A program made the position numbers and the translations under genes. Below the pieces are notes generated by a model that saw only the letters and a program-made list of their open reading frames with translations, did no database searches and was not told where the DNA came from. A stretch of 64,000 nucleotides of DNA from Tistrella mobilis. GTDB lineage: Bacteria > Pseudomonadota > Alphaproteobacteria > Tistrellales > Tistrellaceae. Each line of letters starts with the position of its first letter. Position 1 is the stretch's first letter. The stretch covers positions 139,724-203,723 of the forward strand of contig NZ_JBBIAB010000003.1 of NCBI RefSeq assembly GCF_039634785.1, read 5' to 3'. Positions 53,903-61,441 of this stretch are shown here, in pieces.

Positions 53903-53943
53903 TGTAATCTCCAATGAGCTTCTATCCGGCGGCTCAAGACATG

Positions 53944-53958
53944 TATTATAGGATAATA
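53944..53958. promoter_or_regulatory. TATTAT-AGG-ATAATA palindrome, promoter/operator of the defence operon
   Basis: A perfect 6-bp dyad (TATTAT 53944-53949, ATAATA 53953-53958) lies 27 bp before the first gene of the island. Its arms resemble -10 hexamers. It could be a promoter with an overlapping operator, but no regulator gene is in the operon. Confidence 0.5.
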
Positions 53959-53984
53959 GCTCAACGACGCCGGAGCTCAGCGTA

Positions 53985-55163
53985 ATGCATATAGCGGGTG
54001 GACTGTATCACGAACTGTGCGAAACGCCGAAGTGGAACGGCCAGTTTGGTTCGGGCGGACGCGCAGCGGCAGCGGTCAGTGTTCTTTCCCCAGGAAGTAC
54101 TCTCCATACTTATGCGCAGAGCGACGACAACCCTGGCTCGGATATTTTGACCGCAATGGGCATAAGAATTTCGTCCACCTACTCCGATACTCCGATCGCT
54201 TTCGCGTACTTTCATCCACTTTCCCAGCCGCACATCGAACCGAAGCCTGCATTAATTCCTCAACAACTGCCCATACGGGTTGCCGGAGATGTGGTCCTGA
54301 GGTTCGGCTTCCTCGAAGGCTCTGCCATCGTAGATGCTGAGCTTGCGATTTACGATCCTCAGACAGCTCATCGTCCTGAGCCGTTCGGAGCAAACGGCTC
54401 AACAGCAAAACGACTTGCCTTGGTGATGAATGAGCTGGAGTTGTGTCGTTATGCGGGGTGCGCCGATGTGACAACTGCCGCTGCGAACGTCATGTCACAT
54501 GGCAAGCAGAAGACCGTAATAGTCGTTAAGCGCGGAGTACGAGGAGTAACCATCTACGAGCCCAACGTCGAGCCGATCAACGTTCCGGCATACTATTCGT
54601 CACGGGTGTTCAAAATCGGAACCGGAGATGTCTTCAGCGCCGTGTTTGCAAGCTACTGGGGGGAAGCTGGCATGTCGGCCGTTGAAGCAGCGGATCTCGC
54701 CTCTCGGTCGGTGTCCGCCTACTGCGAGACAATGATCCTGCCGGTGCGAACCGAACACCTCAATATGCGCAAACCAGTAATTGGGCGGGCACCGAGCCGG
54801 ATTGTCCTGTATGGCTCAATATCCACAATCGGAAGGCGCTATACTCTTGAGGAAGCGCGTTTCCGCTTAAAAGAGTTGGGCATTGAAACTGTCTCACCTC
54901 AACTCGACGAAATTCCAAATTCATTCTTCAGTGATACATCTTTACTTATAGTAGCAGATGGCCTCACTCCGATGGACATTCGCCGTTTTTGTGCAAACCG
55001 CCCTTATGACACCATCATCATCTTGGACGAAGAGCAGCGGCATGACGTCGCTGCATTATCCAATTCTGGCGCTACGATTATTCCCGACTTTGCCTCATCT
55101 TTGTACCACGCCGCTTGGCCTCGTGCGTGTCGCCACACTCTAGCTGGTTGCCGCGACGCCTGA
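53985..55163 (+). CDS. PfkB-family kinase with C-terminal Rossmann-like domain
   Basis: The 392-residue protein has a ribokinase-like first part: GSGGRAAAAVS (22-32) at the substrate end, NELELCRYAG, VIVVKRGVRGVTIY, and the anion hole and catalytic base IGTGDVFSAVF, with Asp215. Residues about 270-370 (RIVLYGSISTIGRRYTLEEA, then LLIVADGLTPMDIRRF) form a second alpha/beta domain like nucleoside deoxyribosyltransferases. A kinase acting on a nucleoside or deazapurine nucleoside would fit the QueC and TGT partners encoded downstream. GGAG lies 9 nt before the ATG. Base composition is clearly lower in G+C than in the core genes. Confidence 0.72.
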   Translation: MHIAGGLYHELCETPKWNGQFGSGGRAAAAVSVLSPGSTLHTYAQSDDNPGSDILTAMGIRISSTYSDTPIAFAYFHPLSQPHIEPKPALIPQQLPIRVAGDVVLRFGFLEGSAIVDAELAIYDPQTAHRPEPFGANGSTAKRLALVMNELELCRYAGCADVTTAAANVMSHGKQKTVIVVKRGVRGVTIYEPNVEPINVPAYYSSRVFKIGTGDVFSAVFASYWGEAGMSAVEAADLASRSVSAYCETMILPVRTEHLNMRKPVIGRAPSRIVLYGSISTIGRRYTLEEARFRLKELGIETVSPQLDEIPNSFFSDTSLLIVADGLTPMDIRRFCANRPYDTIIILDEEQRHDVAALSNSGATIIPDFASSLYHAAWPRACRHTLAGCRDA

Positions 55164-55209
55164 TTTGTGAGACCATTAAGTCACTGCTCTGGGGAGGGGA
55201 GTAATAGGC

Positions 55210-56613
55210 ATGTCAGATGTCTATATAATCTATTCGCGAGAAGATGTCGGACAGGCTGATAGATTAGTAAGAACACTTTCAACGCGATGGGATGTGTGGT
55301 GGGACGATAAAATCATCGGCGACTTCTCGACAGTGATCGAACGTGAGATTCAAAATACTAAATGCGTTGTCCCTCTCTGGTCGCCAACGTCCAAAGATAA
55401 AAACCACGTCAAGGACGAACTTCGTTTAGCAGAACAATATAATATTCCGATTATTCCCGCAAAGATCATCTCAACACATGCGCCGTATGGATTTAATGGG
55501 TATAGTGCCGTTGATCTTGTGGGTTGGGCCGGAGAAGACGATCATCCAGGCATCCAGCAACTGATGCGCAAGATTTCGCTTGTCGTCCCGCCGAGGACGG
55601 CGCCAAAACGCCCGTCAGCTATAGCTGCGGGCAAAGTCGCCCTTCCGAGCTTGTTTCTCTCCGTGTCATCACACGAGACGCAACTCGTTCCTCTCGAAGC
55701 TCTTAAGGCGCTTCGTCTCTTTGGCACATCGACGATCCTCGTCTCCGCCTACGACTTATTCCCCCCCCGTCGTCCCCGAGGTATCGCGCAGGAACTGAGA
55801 CGGATCCGCGCACAGGGCGGTTTCGTCCTCATCGACTCAGGCAACTACGAAGCGACGCGACGCGACGACGACGGCTGGAAGCCCCAGGACTTCAAATTGG
55901 CATTGGAAGGAATTTCGCACGATTGGGTGTATTGCTTCGACGAAATGGCCCCGCTGAAGAATAAAAAGCGCGCGGTTGATCAAGTTATCGCTGCAGTCGA
56001 ACGAGACAGGCAATTCACTAAAGCCCCCGTCCTTCCAATCGTTCATGCTCCCGCCACCCGTTCGAAAGGATATGACCTTACAACTCTTCCCGAGGTGGTG
56101 CGAGATGTCGCCGACCATCTCCAGCCACCGATGATCGCGCTGGCAGAGCGGGAGTTGGGCCGAGGACTGATTCAGAGGGCACAAACCATGAGACGTGTCC
56201 GAAACGAGCTCGATCGCCTATCCTTTTATCAACCGATCCACCTCCTCGGTACAGGAAATCCATGGAGTATAGCGATCTTGACAGCAGCTGGAGCAGACAG
56301 CTTCGATGGCTTAGAATGGTGCCGGGTCGCCGTTGACCGACAGCAACATAGATTGAATCACTACCAGCATTTCGATTTTTTTGCATATCAAGCGCAGATG
56401 GCGAGTTCGCCGATCACTGTTTCCGCCATCTCTGATGAAAACATCGATTACGCGGGAAAAGTTGCCTTTCATAACTTAGATTATTATCGGGAACTGACAC
56501 ATGAATTGCAGGCCGCTGCTTCAAAAAATCGCTTAGAAGCATTTGCCGTCGGGCTGCTTGGTGGATCCAATTCAAAGCAGCTTATTGAGCAAATGCCGGA
56601 TTTATTCAGATGA
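55210..56613 (+). CDS. TIR domain fused to tRNA-guanine transglycosylase-like domain
   Basis: Residues 1-125 of this 467-residue protein are a TIR domain: VYIIYSREDVGQADRL, WDVWWDD and VKDELRLAEQYNIPIIP, with the putative NADase Glu at 70. Residues about 145-440 resemble the TGT barrel: IDSGNYE (D209, TGT DSGGF), CFDE (243-245, TGT AFDE), LLGTGNP (345-351) and DSFDGLEW with D366 in the nucleophile position. The Cys3-His zinc site of true TGTs is absent. GGGGAGGGGAG precedes the ATG, and the stop overlaps the glycosylase gene. TGT-like Cap10 of type IV CBASS is the nearest functional analogue I know. Confidence 0.82.
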   Translation: MSDVYIIYSREDVGQADRLVRTLSTRWDVWWDDKIIGDFSTVIEREIQNTKCVVPLWSPTSKDKNHVKDELRLAEQYNIPIIPAKIISTHAPYGFNGYSAVDLVGWAGEDDHPGIQQLMRKISLVVPPRTAPKRPSAIAAGKVALPSLFLSVSSHETQLVPLEALKALRLFGTSTILVSAYDLFPPRRPRGIAQELRRIRAQGGFVLIDSGNYEATRRDDDGWKPQDFKLALEGISHDWVYCFDEMAPLKNKKRAVDQVIAAVERDRQFTKAPVLPIVHAPATRSKGYDLTTLPEVVRDVADHLQPPMIALAERELGRGLIQRAQTMRRVRNELDRLSFYQPIHLLGTGNPWSIAILTAAGADSFDGLEWCRVAVDRQQHRLNHYQHFDFFAYQAQMASSPITVSAISDENIDYAGKVAFHNLDYYRELTHELQAAASKNRLEAFAVGLLGGSNSKQLIEQMPDLFR

Positions 56614-57317
56614 GAAACGATGCTGCCAGGCTAGAATATGCCATTACACTCATATGCCCTGAGATTGAGGAAAGGGTCAAGCGTGCTCAGAGTACTCTTG
56701 ATGAGCGAAGCCTTTGGTGGGAGCTTTCCTGCTGCCTATTGAGCAGCCAGGTACCGTATGGGCTTGCCGTAGCCACCGCTGATGCACTCGATAAACGACA
56801 GCTTCTTCTCAATACATCAGCGCCCGAGGCTGAACTCGCCGATGAGATTTTCACGGTCCTCCGTCAGCCGGTACTGGTTAACGGCAGCTTCCGAAACTAC
56901 CGCTTTCCCAAATCAAAATCGATACAGCTGGCCTCTGCGCGTGCGTCGATTTCCCAGGAGAGTGGCGAGCTTTGCTCGCTGGTATATGCCTTCGGAAATG
57001 CGGCATGCGCTCGCGCTTGGCTTGTGTCGAATGTATCGGGAATTGGGCCAAAGCAAGCCAGTATGTTCTTACGGAACACAGGAATCAGCTACGATCTCGC
57101 GGTCTTGGATCGTCACGTATTGAACTACATGTCGGTGATTGGTCTCTATGATGGAACTGGGCGAGCTATTTCAAAGCTAGCCCAGTATCATGCACAAGAG
57201 AATAAGCTGATTGCCCATGCAAATAGGCTCGGCTTTGCTGTAGGTCTTCTGGACTGGGCGATTTGGATAGTCATGCGGGTTGCGGGCTGTCAAGAAACGG
57301 AGAATGCGTTAGCATGA
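56610..57317 (+). CDS. HhH-GPD DNA glycosylase/lyase of OGG2 type
   Basis: The 235-residue protein has the helix-hairpin-helix GIGPKQASMFLRN with catalytic Lys148 and, 19 residues on, the catalytic Asp167 in AVLDRHVLNY. This spacing is typical of OGG2/8-oxoguanine glycosylase-lyases. Both catalytic residues are present. Its start (ATGA) and stop (ATGA) overlap the neighbours, so it is part of one translational unit with the TIR-TGT and QueC genes. The counterpart in type IV CBASS is Cap11. It may act on a modified guanine or serve as a base-binding sensor. Confidence 0.83.
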   Translation: MRNDAARLEYAITLICPEIEERVKRAQSTLDERSLWWELSCCLLSSQVPYGLAVATADALDKRQLLLNTSAPEAELADEIFTVLRQPVLVNGSFRNYRFPKSKSIQLASARASISQESGELCSLVYAFGNAACARAWLVSNVSGIGPKQASMFLRNTGISYDLAVLDRHVLNYMSVIGLYDGTGRAISKLAQYHAQENKLIAHANRLGFAVGLLDWAIWIVMRVAGCQETENALA

Positions 57318-57904
57318 GCATCGTCACACTCGTTTCCGGTGGACTCGATTCCACAGTAGTCGCCTACCTTGCAAAAGAAGAAGGAATCCGTCAGTACCCG
57401 ATTTTCATAGACTACGGACAAAGGTCGCGTGATCGAGAGCTCGCTGCCTGTAGATCAATAATGGCCAAACTGCGGTTACCTGACTTAGAAGTTGCTGACT
57501 TATCCGGCTTCGGGCGCCTTATCAAGTCTGGGCTGACGGACCACAGCCAGCGAGTACTTGAAGATGCCTTTACTCCCGGTCGAAATCTCCTCTTTCTGCT
57601 GATAGCAGCCGCCTACGCATTTCAGCGCGATGCCGACGCTGTAGCGATCGGGCTTCTTCATGAAGAGACTAGCTTGTTTCCTGATCAGACGTCGGCGTTC
57701 TTACAGGAGGCGGAGGCAATGATCGCACGCAGCATGGGCCGTGAGATAAAGGTACTTGCGCCGCTCTCTTCCTTCCATAAGCAGGAAGTCATCGAACTCG
57801 CAACACTGAAAGGCATCGAAGGCACTTATTCGTGCCACCTGGGCGGGGAAACACCTTGCGGAGCGTGCATCGCGTGTAATGAATTCAAATTCGAAGGGAT
57901 CTGA
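57314..57904 (+). CDS. QueC-like 7-cyano-7-deazaguanine synthase homologue
   Basis: This 196-residue protein belongs to the PP-loop ATPases. It has SGGLDS (8-13), the conserved TPGRN (87-91) and a C-terminal zinc site with Cys174, 182, 185 and 188 in SCHLGGETPCGACIAC. QueC turns carboxy-deazaguanine into preQ0 through ATP-dependent adenylation, and the catalytic features are all kept. Because it lies in a conflict-type operon and not with queDEF, it is more likely a Cap9-like defence enzyme than a queuosine gene. Start and stop are coupled to both neighbours. Confidence 0.88.
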   Translation: MSIVTLVSGGLDSTVVAYLAKEEGIRQYPIFIDYGQRSRDRELAACRSIMAKLRLPDLEVADLSGFGRLIKSGLTDHSQRVLEDAFTPGRNLLFLLIAAAYAFQRDADAVAIGLLHEETSLFPDQTSAFLQEAEAMIARSMGREIKVLAPLSSFHKQEVIELATLKGIEGTYSCHLGGETPCGACIACNEFKFEGI

Positions 57905-57905
57905 G

Positions 57906-58373
57906 ATGGGCGGCGGGAGCAGCGGAAGTTGGAGCAGGTTAGGCGACATTCGGTCGCTGGAGGAAAAGGCCAAAGCGGCACTTCAGGGAGGTAAACGCAA
58001 TGTCTTCATAAGTTTCGCAACAGAAGATATGAATGAGGTCAATATTCTACGCGCGCAGGCGAAGAACGAGAACAATGATATCGAATTCGCCGATCACTCT
58101 GTTCGCGAGCCTTACGATAGCGACCGCGCAGAATATATCAAACAAAAGATCCGCGAGAGGATATCCCGCTCATCTGTTTGTATCGTCTACATATCTGACA
58201 ATACCGCACAAAGTCGATGGGTGACCTGGGAAGTGGAGACTAGTCTCGCTCTTGGGAAAAAGGTGGTGGCTGTTCACCCCCGGGGTGGCGCCCCGCGGCA
58301 AAATCCATCATGGGTGGCAAAGCATGGCGTAAAGATCGTCCAGTGGGATCAATTGGGGGCTGAACTCAAATAA
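57906..58373 (+). CDS. TIR-like protein (ThsB/DUF1863 type) with Met-Gly-Gly-Gly N-terminus
   Basis: The 155-residue protein has a glycine-serine start (MGGGSSGSWSR), a helix to about residue 28, then a TIR-like domain: RNVFISFATEDMNEVNILRA, FADHSVREPYDS, IKQKIRERISRSSVCIVYIS, and SRWVTWEVETSLALGKKVVAV. Glu109/111 follow the W in the place of the Thoeris ThsB catalytic region. ATG 57906 is one base after the queC-like stop and has AAGGG upstream. The exposed N-terminal glycine is notable because type IV CBASS QueC-like enzymes are reported to conjugate a deazaguanine to such a residue. Confidence 0.8.
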   Translation: MGGGSSGSWSRLGDIRSLEEKAKAALQGGKRNVFISFATEDMNEVNILRAQAKNENNDIEFADHSVREPYDSDRAEYIKQKIRERISRSSVCIVYISDNTAQSRWVTWEVETSLALGKKVVAVHPRGGAPRQNPSWVAKHGVKIVQWDQLGAELK

Positions 58374-58388
58374 TTGGGAGATCTACTG

Positions 58389-59270
58389 ATGGAACCTGAC
58401 GATTTTCCCGCATTATACAGGTCGGCAGACGGTTCGGCCACTGATGCCCAGTTGACCCATCTATGGCTCATCCGACTGCAGTATATTTTTCTCATATTCG
58501 CGGCGACGGTCTCTGTATGGTTTGGATCATCTCCTGATCTGTACATCATTTATGCGTTGGTTCTGGCCGCATCTACGGTCCTTCTATTATATATGATCGT
58601 CCAAAAGCCTGAGAAAGAGTGGTACGAGTGTCGAGCGCTGGCAGAGTCGATCAAGACATCTACTTGGCGCTACATGATGCGCGCTGAGCCGTTCGAAGAT
58701 GCCTCGAAACTCTCAACAGTCGCCGAAAAATTCTCTCGGTTTCTGAAAGCGATTTTAGACGCCAACAGCCACGTCCGCGGCTCAATAAGCCGCCGGCCGG
58801 TCGTCGGCGATCAGATTACCAACGAAATGAACACTGTTCGCGCTCTGCCTCTGACAGAGCGTATTCAGCGATATACGGCTGACAGGATCAAGGATCAGCG
58901 CGAATGGTATGTGGCAAAATCCAGGTGGAATAGGCGGCAGTTTTGCTTATGGACATGGATATGCATCATCGTTCAGGGGATCGCGATAGTTTTAGCTCTG
59001 ATCCGCATCCGCTATGATCCATCATGGATGATTTGGCCAACCGAGCCTTTGTTGGTGATCGCCTCTTCCATGATAGGCTGGATTCAGCTGAAGAAATTCA
59101 ACGAACTTGCTTCTGCCTACAACCTCACTGCCCATGAAATCGGTATTTTGCAGACCCGACTTAGCACGATCGACAGCGAAGAGAAGTTTTCTGCCTTCGT
59201 AAATGAAGCCGAACGAGCTTTCTCGCGTGAACATACTCAATGGGCCGCGCGGCAGATCGAGAATGTATGA
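58389..59270 (+). CDS. Four-helix SLATT/DUF4231-like membrane protein, putative pore effector
   Basis: The 293-residue protein has two membrane helices near the N-terminus (about 27-47 and 51-72), a charged helical middle with KEWYECRALAESIKTSTWRYMMRAEPF, two further helices (about 186-206 and 213-233), and a C-terminal helix pair. This is the DUF4231/SLATT layout. SLATT proteins were predicted as pore-forming effectors of nucleotide-dependent conflict systems. GGGAG lies 8 nt before the ATG, 15 nt after the TIR-like stop. It is the last gene of the operon and the likely killing component. Confidence 0.78.
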   Translation: MEPDDFPALYRSADGSATDAQLTHLWLIRLQYIFLIFAATVSVWFGSSPDLYIIYALVLAASTVLLLYMIVQKPEKEWYECRALAESIKTSTWRYMMRAEPFEDASKLSTVAEKFSRFLKAILDANSHVRGSISRRPVVGDQITNEMNTVRALPLTERIQRYTADRIKDQREWYVAKSRWNRRQFCLWTWICIIVQGIAIVLALIRIRYDPSWMIWPTEPLLVIASSMIGWIQLKKFNELASAYNLTAHEIGILQTRLSTIDSEEKFSAFVNEAERAFSREHTQWAARQIENV

Positions 59271-59414
59271 CGACGCCCCTAACTTCTTCCGGCGGTGCCG
59301 CCCCCGGTGGGTGCCGCATGATGTGCCCCCAAACGTGCCGGAAACCCTGCCTTCATTATGGGAGCCACATTACGGAACGGGACGCGGTTCTTGCCTGCAG
59401 CGTGGATGTGATCG

Positions 59415-59453
59415 GGCTTTCATCCCGGTCTGCGGGCGTCTGAGCCTTTTTTT
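59415..59453 (+). terminator. Possible terminator at the right end of the island
   Basis: A bipartite stem, outer GGCT/AGCC and inner CCCG/CGGG, is followed by seven T. It lies about 145 bp after the SLATT-like stop and directly before the convergent GAF gene. The intervening 59271-59414 holds no gene I can support. Confidence 0.4.
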
Positions 59454-59458
59454 GTGCG

Positions 59459-60799
59459 CTACATGACCACCACCTCGATCTCCGGCTGCCCGGCATAGTC
59501 CAGGCGGATGGCGCCGCGGGCGGGGCGGGTCAGGGTGATGGGGCCGGGTTTTTCGTCCAGGCGGCGGCGAAGCAGGATCAGGCGGGTTTCCAGATTGTCC
59601 TTGAAATCCGGCAGGCGCAGGGCCGCATCGCGGCGGATTTCACGGTTGGTGAAATCCTGACGCCCGGTCGCCAGATAGGCCGTGACGAAATGGTGGAGCA
59701 GCCGGCCGGGCACGCCGCGGATCAGATAGTCGCCGTCGATGAAAATGCTGCCGTCGCGCGGGAAATAGCGCAGCCGGATCGGGCGCCGGCCCGCGGGCGC
59801 CGGGTCAGGTGCCTCGGCCGCTGGTGCCTCCCCCCGCTCCGCCTCGGCCCGGTCGAGGGCGAGGGCGAGCGTTGCCGCCACGATCGACAGCACCGCCTCT
59901 TCCGCATGGCCGAAGGCGAAGCTTTCGGCCGATTCGGTGAAAAGCACCCCCACCAGCCGGCCCTGGGCGATCATCGGTACCGCCAGCTGGCATTGCGGCT
60001 GCGCCAGGGACGGGAACGGGATCCCGGCCATGGGCGGCCGGTCCATCGCCCCCCTGACCGCCGCGACATAGCGCTGGCCGCGGCGCATGTCGGCGATGCG
60101 CAGCACCCGGCGGCGCAGGGCGGCCACGCCGATCACCCCCTCCCCCAGCGCCACCTCCGACCCGACACCGAATTGCGGATAGCCGCGGCTGGCGATGGTG
60201 GTGAGCAGGCCGCCGGTTTCGTCCGGAACCGCCACCACCAGATTGCCCATGCCCAGATCCGCAACCAGACGATCGAGGGTGAGATCGAGCAGACGGTCGG
60301 CATCGGGCTCCGCCGCCATCAGGGCGGCAAGCCGGGCCGCGACCGCCAGATGATCCGGCGCCTGCGGCCGGGGTGGCGGCATCTCCAGCGGTTCCGCCGC
60401 CACCACCCGGGTCACCGCCTCCACCCGGTAGAGATCGACCGCGCGCAGGCGCATCACCTCGCCCATGCCCTGGGCGGCGCTCATCACCTCCAGATGGACG
60501 GCGATGCGCTCGAACACCTCGCCCGTGGTGCGGGCGCCGACGAAGACCAGGTCGAGCAGGAACTGGTCGCCGGTGCGGGCATCGACCACCATCACCGTCG
60601 CCCGGCCCGTGCGGCGGACATTGGCCGCGGTCTTGGAAAAGAACTGGTTCGACAGCGCGACATGGCCCGCATCCACATAGTGGACGTGGGAGAGATAGGA
60701 GATGTTGGGCATGCCGTCGGCATCGAGGGTGGCGATGACCGAGGGGATGATGCCTTCCAGCGCATCGCGCAGCGCATCAAGGCCCGGCCCGGCGGTCAT
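59459..60799 (-). CDS. PPOX-fold and GAF domain sensor-like protein
   Basis: The 446-residue protein starts with a flavin-type split barrel (IPSVIATLDADGMPNISYLSHV, region 18-39; TGRATVMVVDARTGDQFLLDL), followed by a GAF domain of about residues 155-315 with EVALGEGVIGVAALRRRVLRIADM and QLAVPMIAQGRLVGVLF. A C-terminal segment (LLHHFVTAYLATGRQDFTNREIR) looks like a winged helix. It could be a redox or gas-sensing regulator. The start overlaps the smaller PPOX gene by 4 nt, and a hemerythrin gene lies divergent. Confidence 0.75.
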   Translation of the reverse strand: MTAGPGLDALRDALEGIIPSVIATLDADGMPNISYLSHVHYVDAGHVALSNQFFSKTAANVRRTGRATVMVVDARTGDQFLLDLVFVGARTTGEVFERIAVHLEVMSAAQGMGEVMRLRAVDLYRVEAVTRVVAAEPLEMPPPRPQAPDHLAVAARLAALMAAEPDADRLLDLTLDRLVADLGMGNLVVAVPDETGGLLTTIASRGYPQFGVGSEVALGEGVIGVAALRRRVLRIADMRRGQRYVAAVRGAMDRPPMAGIPFPSLAQPQCQLAVPMIAQGRLVGVLFTESAESFAFGHAEEAVLSIVAATLALALDRAEAERGEAPAAEAPDPAPAGRRPIRLRYFPRDGSIFIDGDYLIRGVPGRLLHHFVTAYLATGRQDFTNREIRRDAALRLPDFKDNLETRLILLRRRLDEKPGPITLTRPARGAIRLDYAGQPEIEVVVM

Positions 60800-61284
60800 G
60801 GCTGCGCATCCCGGGGCGTGTTTGCGGCACCGAGCGGCCGACCGGCGGTCGGGCCCGGGGTCTGGTCGAAGACCTCGTGCGGGTGAATGTCGATGCGCAG
60901 CAGATCCCGGTCGGTCAGGGTCTGGGAGAGCTGGAGCCGGCTGACGCCGAGCGCCCCCATCACCCCCAGCATGCGCGCGACATAGGCCGTGCCCTCGGCC
61001 GCATCGGCCGGGCCGGCCGGCGCGACGGCGGTGATCATGCCCTTGATCTGATAGGTGCGGTAGTCGTGGGGCCGCGCACAGGTGACCGCGATCGGCCCGC
61101 CGGCGACGGCGCCCGCGGCCGCCCCCGGCCAGAGGCTGTGTGACAGCAACACCCCAAGCCCGTCGCCCTGGTCCCGCAGGATCCCCGAACCGCGAGCGAT
61201 CGTCGCCCTTCCGGCCGGATCCCGGGTCGAGACCAGGATCATCAGCGGCCCGGCGAGCACGGCCGCCACCTCGTCGTCGATCAT
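60796..61284 (-). CDS. Small PPOX-family protein
   Basis: This 162-residue split-barrel protein reads DDEVAAVLAGPLMILVSTRDPAGR, here the region of residues 3-26, then ARGSGILRD and VAGGPIAVTCARPHDYRTYQIKG. A C-terminal part with LRIDIHPHEVFDQTPGP follows. The start at ATG 61284 follows a GGAGGC-rich leader, and an ATG 23 codons upstream is an alternative. It is co-translated with the PPOX-GAF protein, so the two probably form a complex or a signalling pair sharing a flavin or haem ligand. Confidence 0.72.
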   Translation of the reverse strand: MIDDEVAAVLAGPLMILVSTRDPAGRATIARGSGILRDQGDGLGVLLSHSLWPGAAAGAVAGGPIAVTCARPHDYRTYQIKGMITAVAPAGPADAAEGTAYVARMLGVMGALGVSRLQLSQTLTDRDLLRIDIHPHEVFDQTPGPTAGRPLGAANTPRDAQP

Positions 61285-61328
61285 GCCTCCGCCCCCCGCC
61301 CGCGCGTCTCCCCCTCTGATTTTTAGGA

Positions 61329-61344
61329 AACGGCTGCTGCCGTT
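61329..61344. promoter_or_regulatory. Inverted repeat in the divergent promoter between PPOX and hemerythrin genes
   Basis: AACGGC (61329-61334) and GCCGTT (61339-61344) form a perfect dyad with a TGCT loop. It is flanked by two near-identical TTTAGGAA motifs (about 61322 and 61353). The position fits an operator shared by both directions. Confidence 0.45.
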
Positions 61345-61441
61345 AGCAAGCATTTAGGAAGAGCCGTTCCAGCTGCGGGCGTAGAAACACAACCACAGGA
61401 TGGGCCCCGACAGCAGGGGCCGCCCCAGAGGAGGACGCCTG

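Noticed and set aside
53985-59270. Calling the island a type IV CBASS locus
   Set aside because: QueC, TGT and OGG are present, but no CD-NTase motif (GS...DxD nucleotidyltransferase) was found in any frame of the island.
57906-59270. Calling the TIR-like plus membrane protein pair Thoeris
   Set aside because: The ThsB-like domain fits, but there is no ThsA (SIR2-SLOG) or other canonical Thoeris effector. The partner is a four-helix SLATT-like protein.
59268-59300. Possible remainder of vapC at the right island boundary (a Tyr-Asp-Asp-Ala reading)
   Set aside because: Only four residues resemble the expected YDA motif and nothing after them fits a PIN domain, so it is probably chance.
59203-59466. 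Open frame of 87 codons at the right end of the island
   Set aside because: It starts inside the SLATT-like gene and gives a Cys/Arg/Pro-rich product without family features or a ribosome-binding site.
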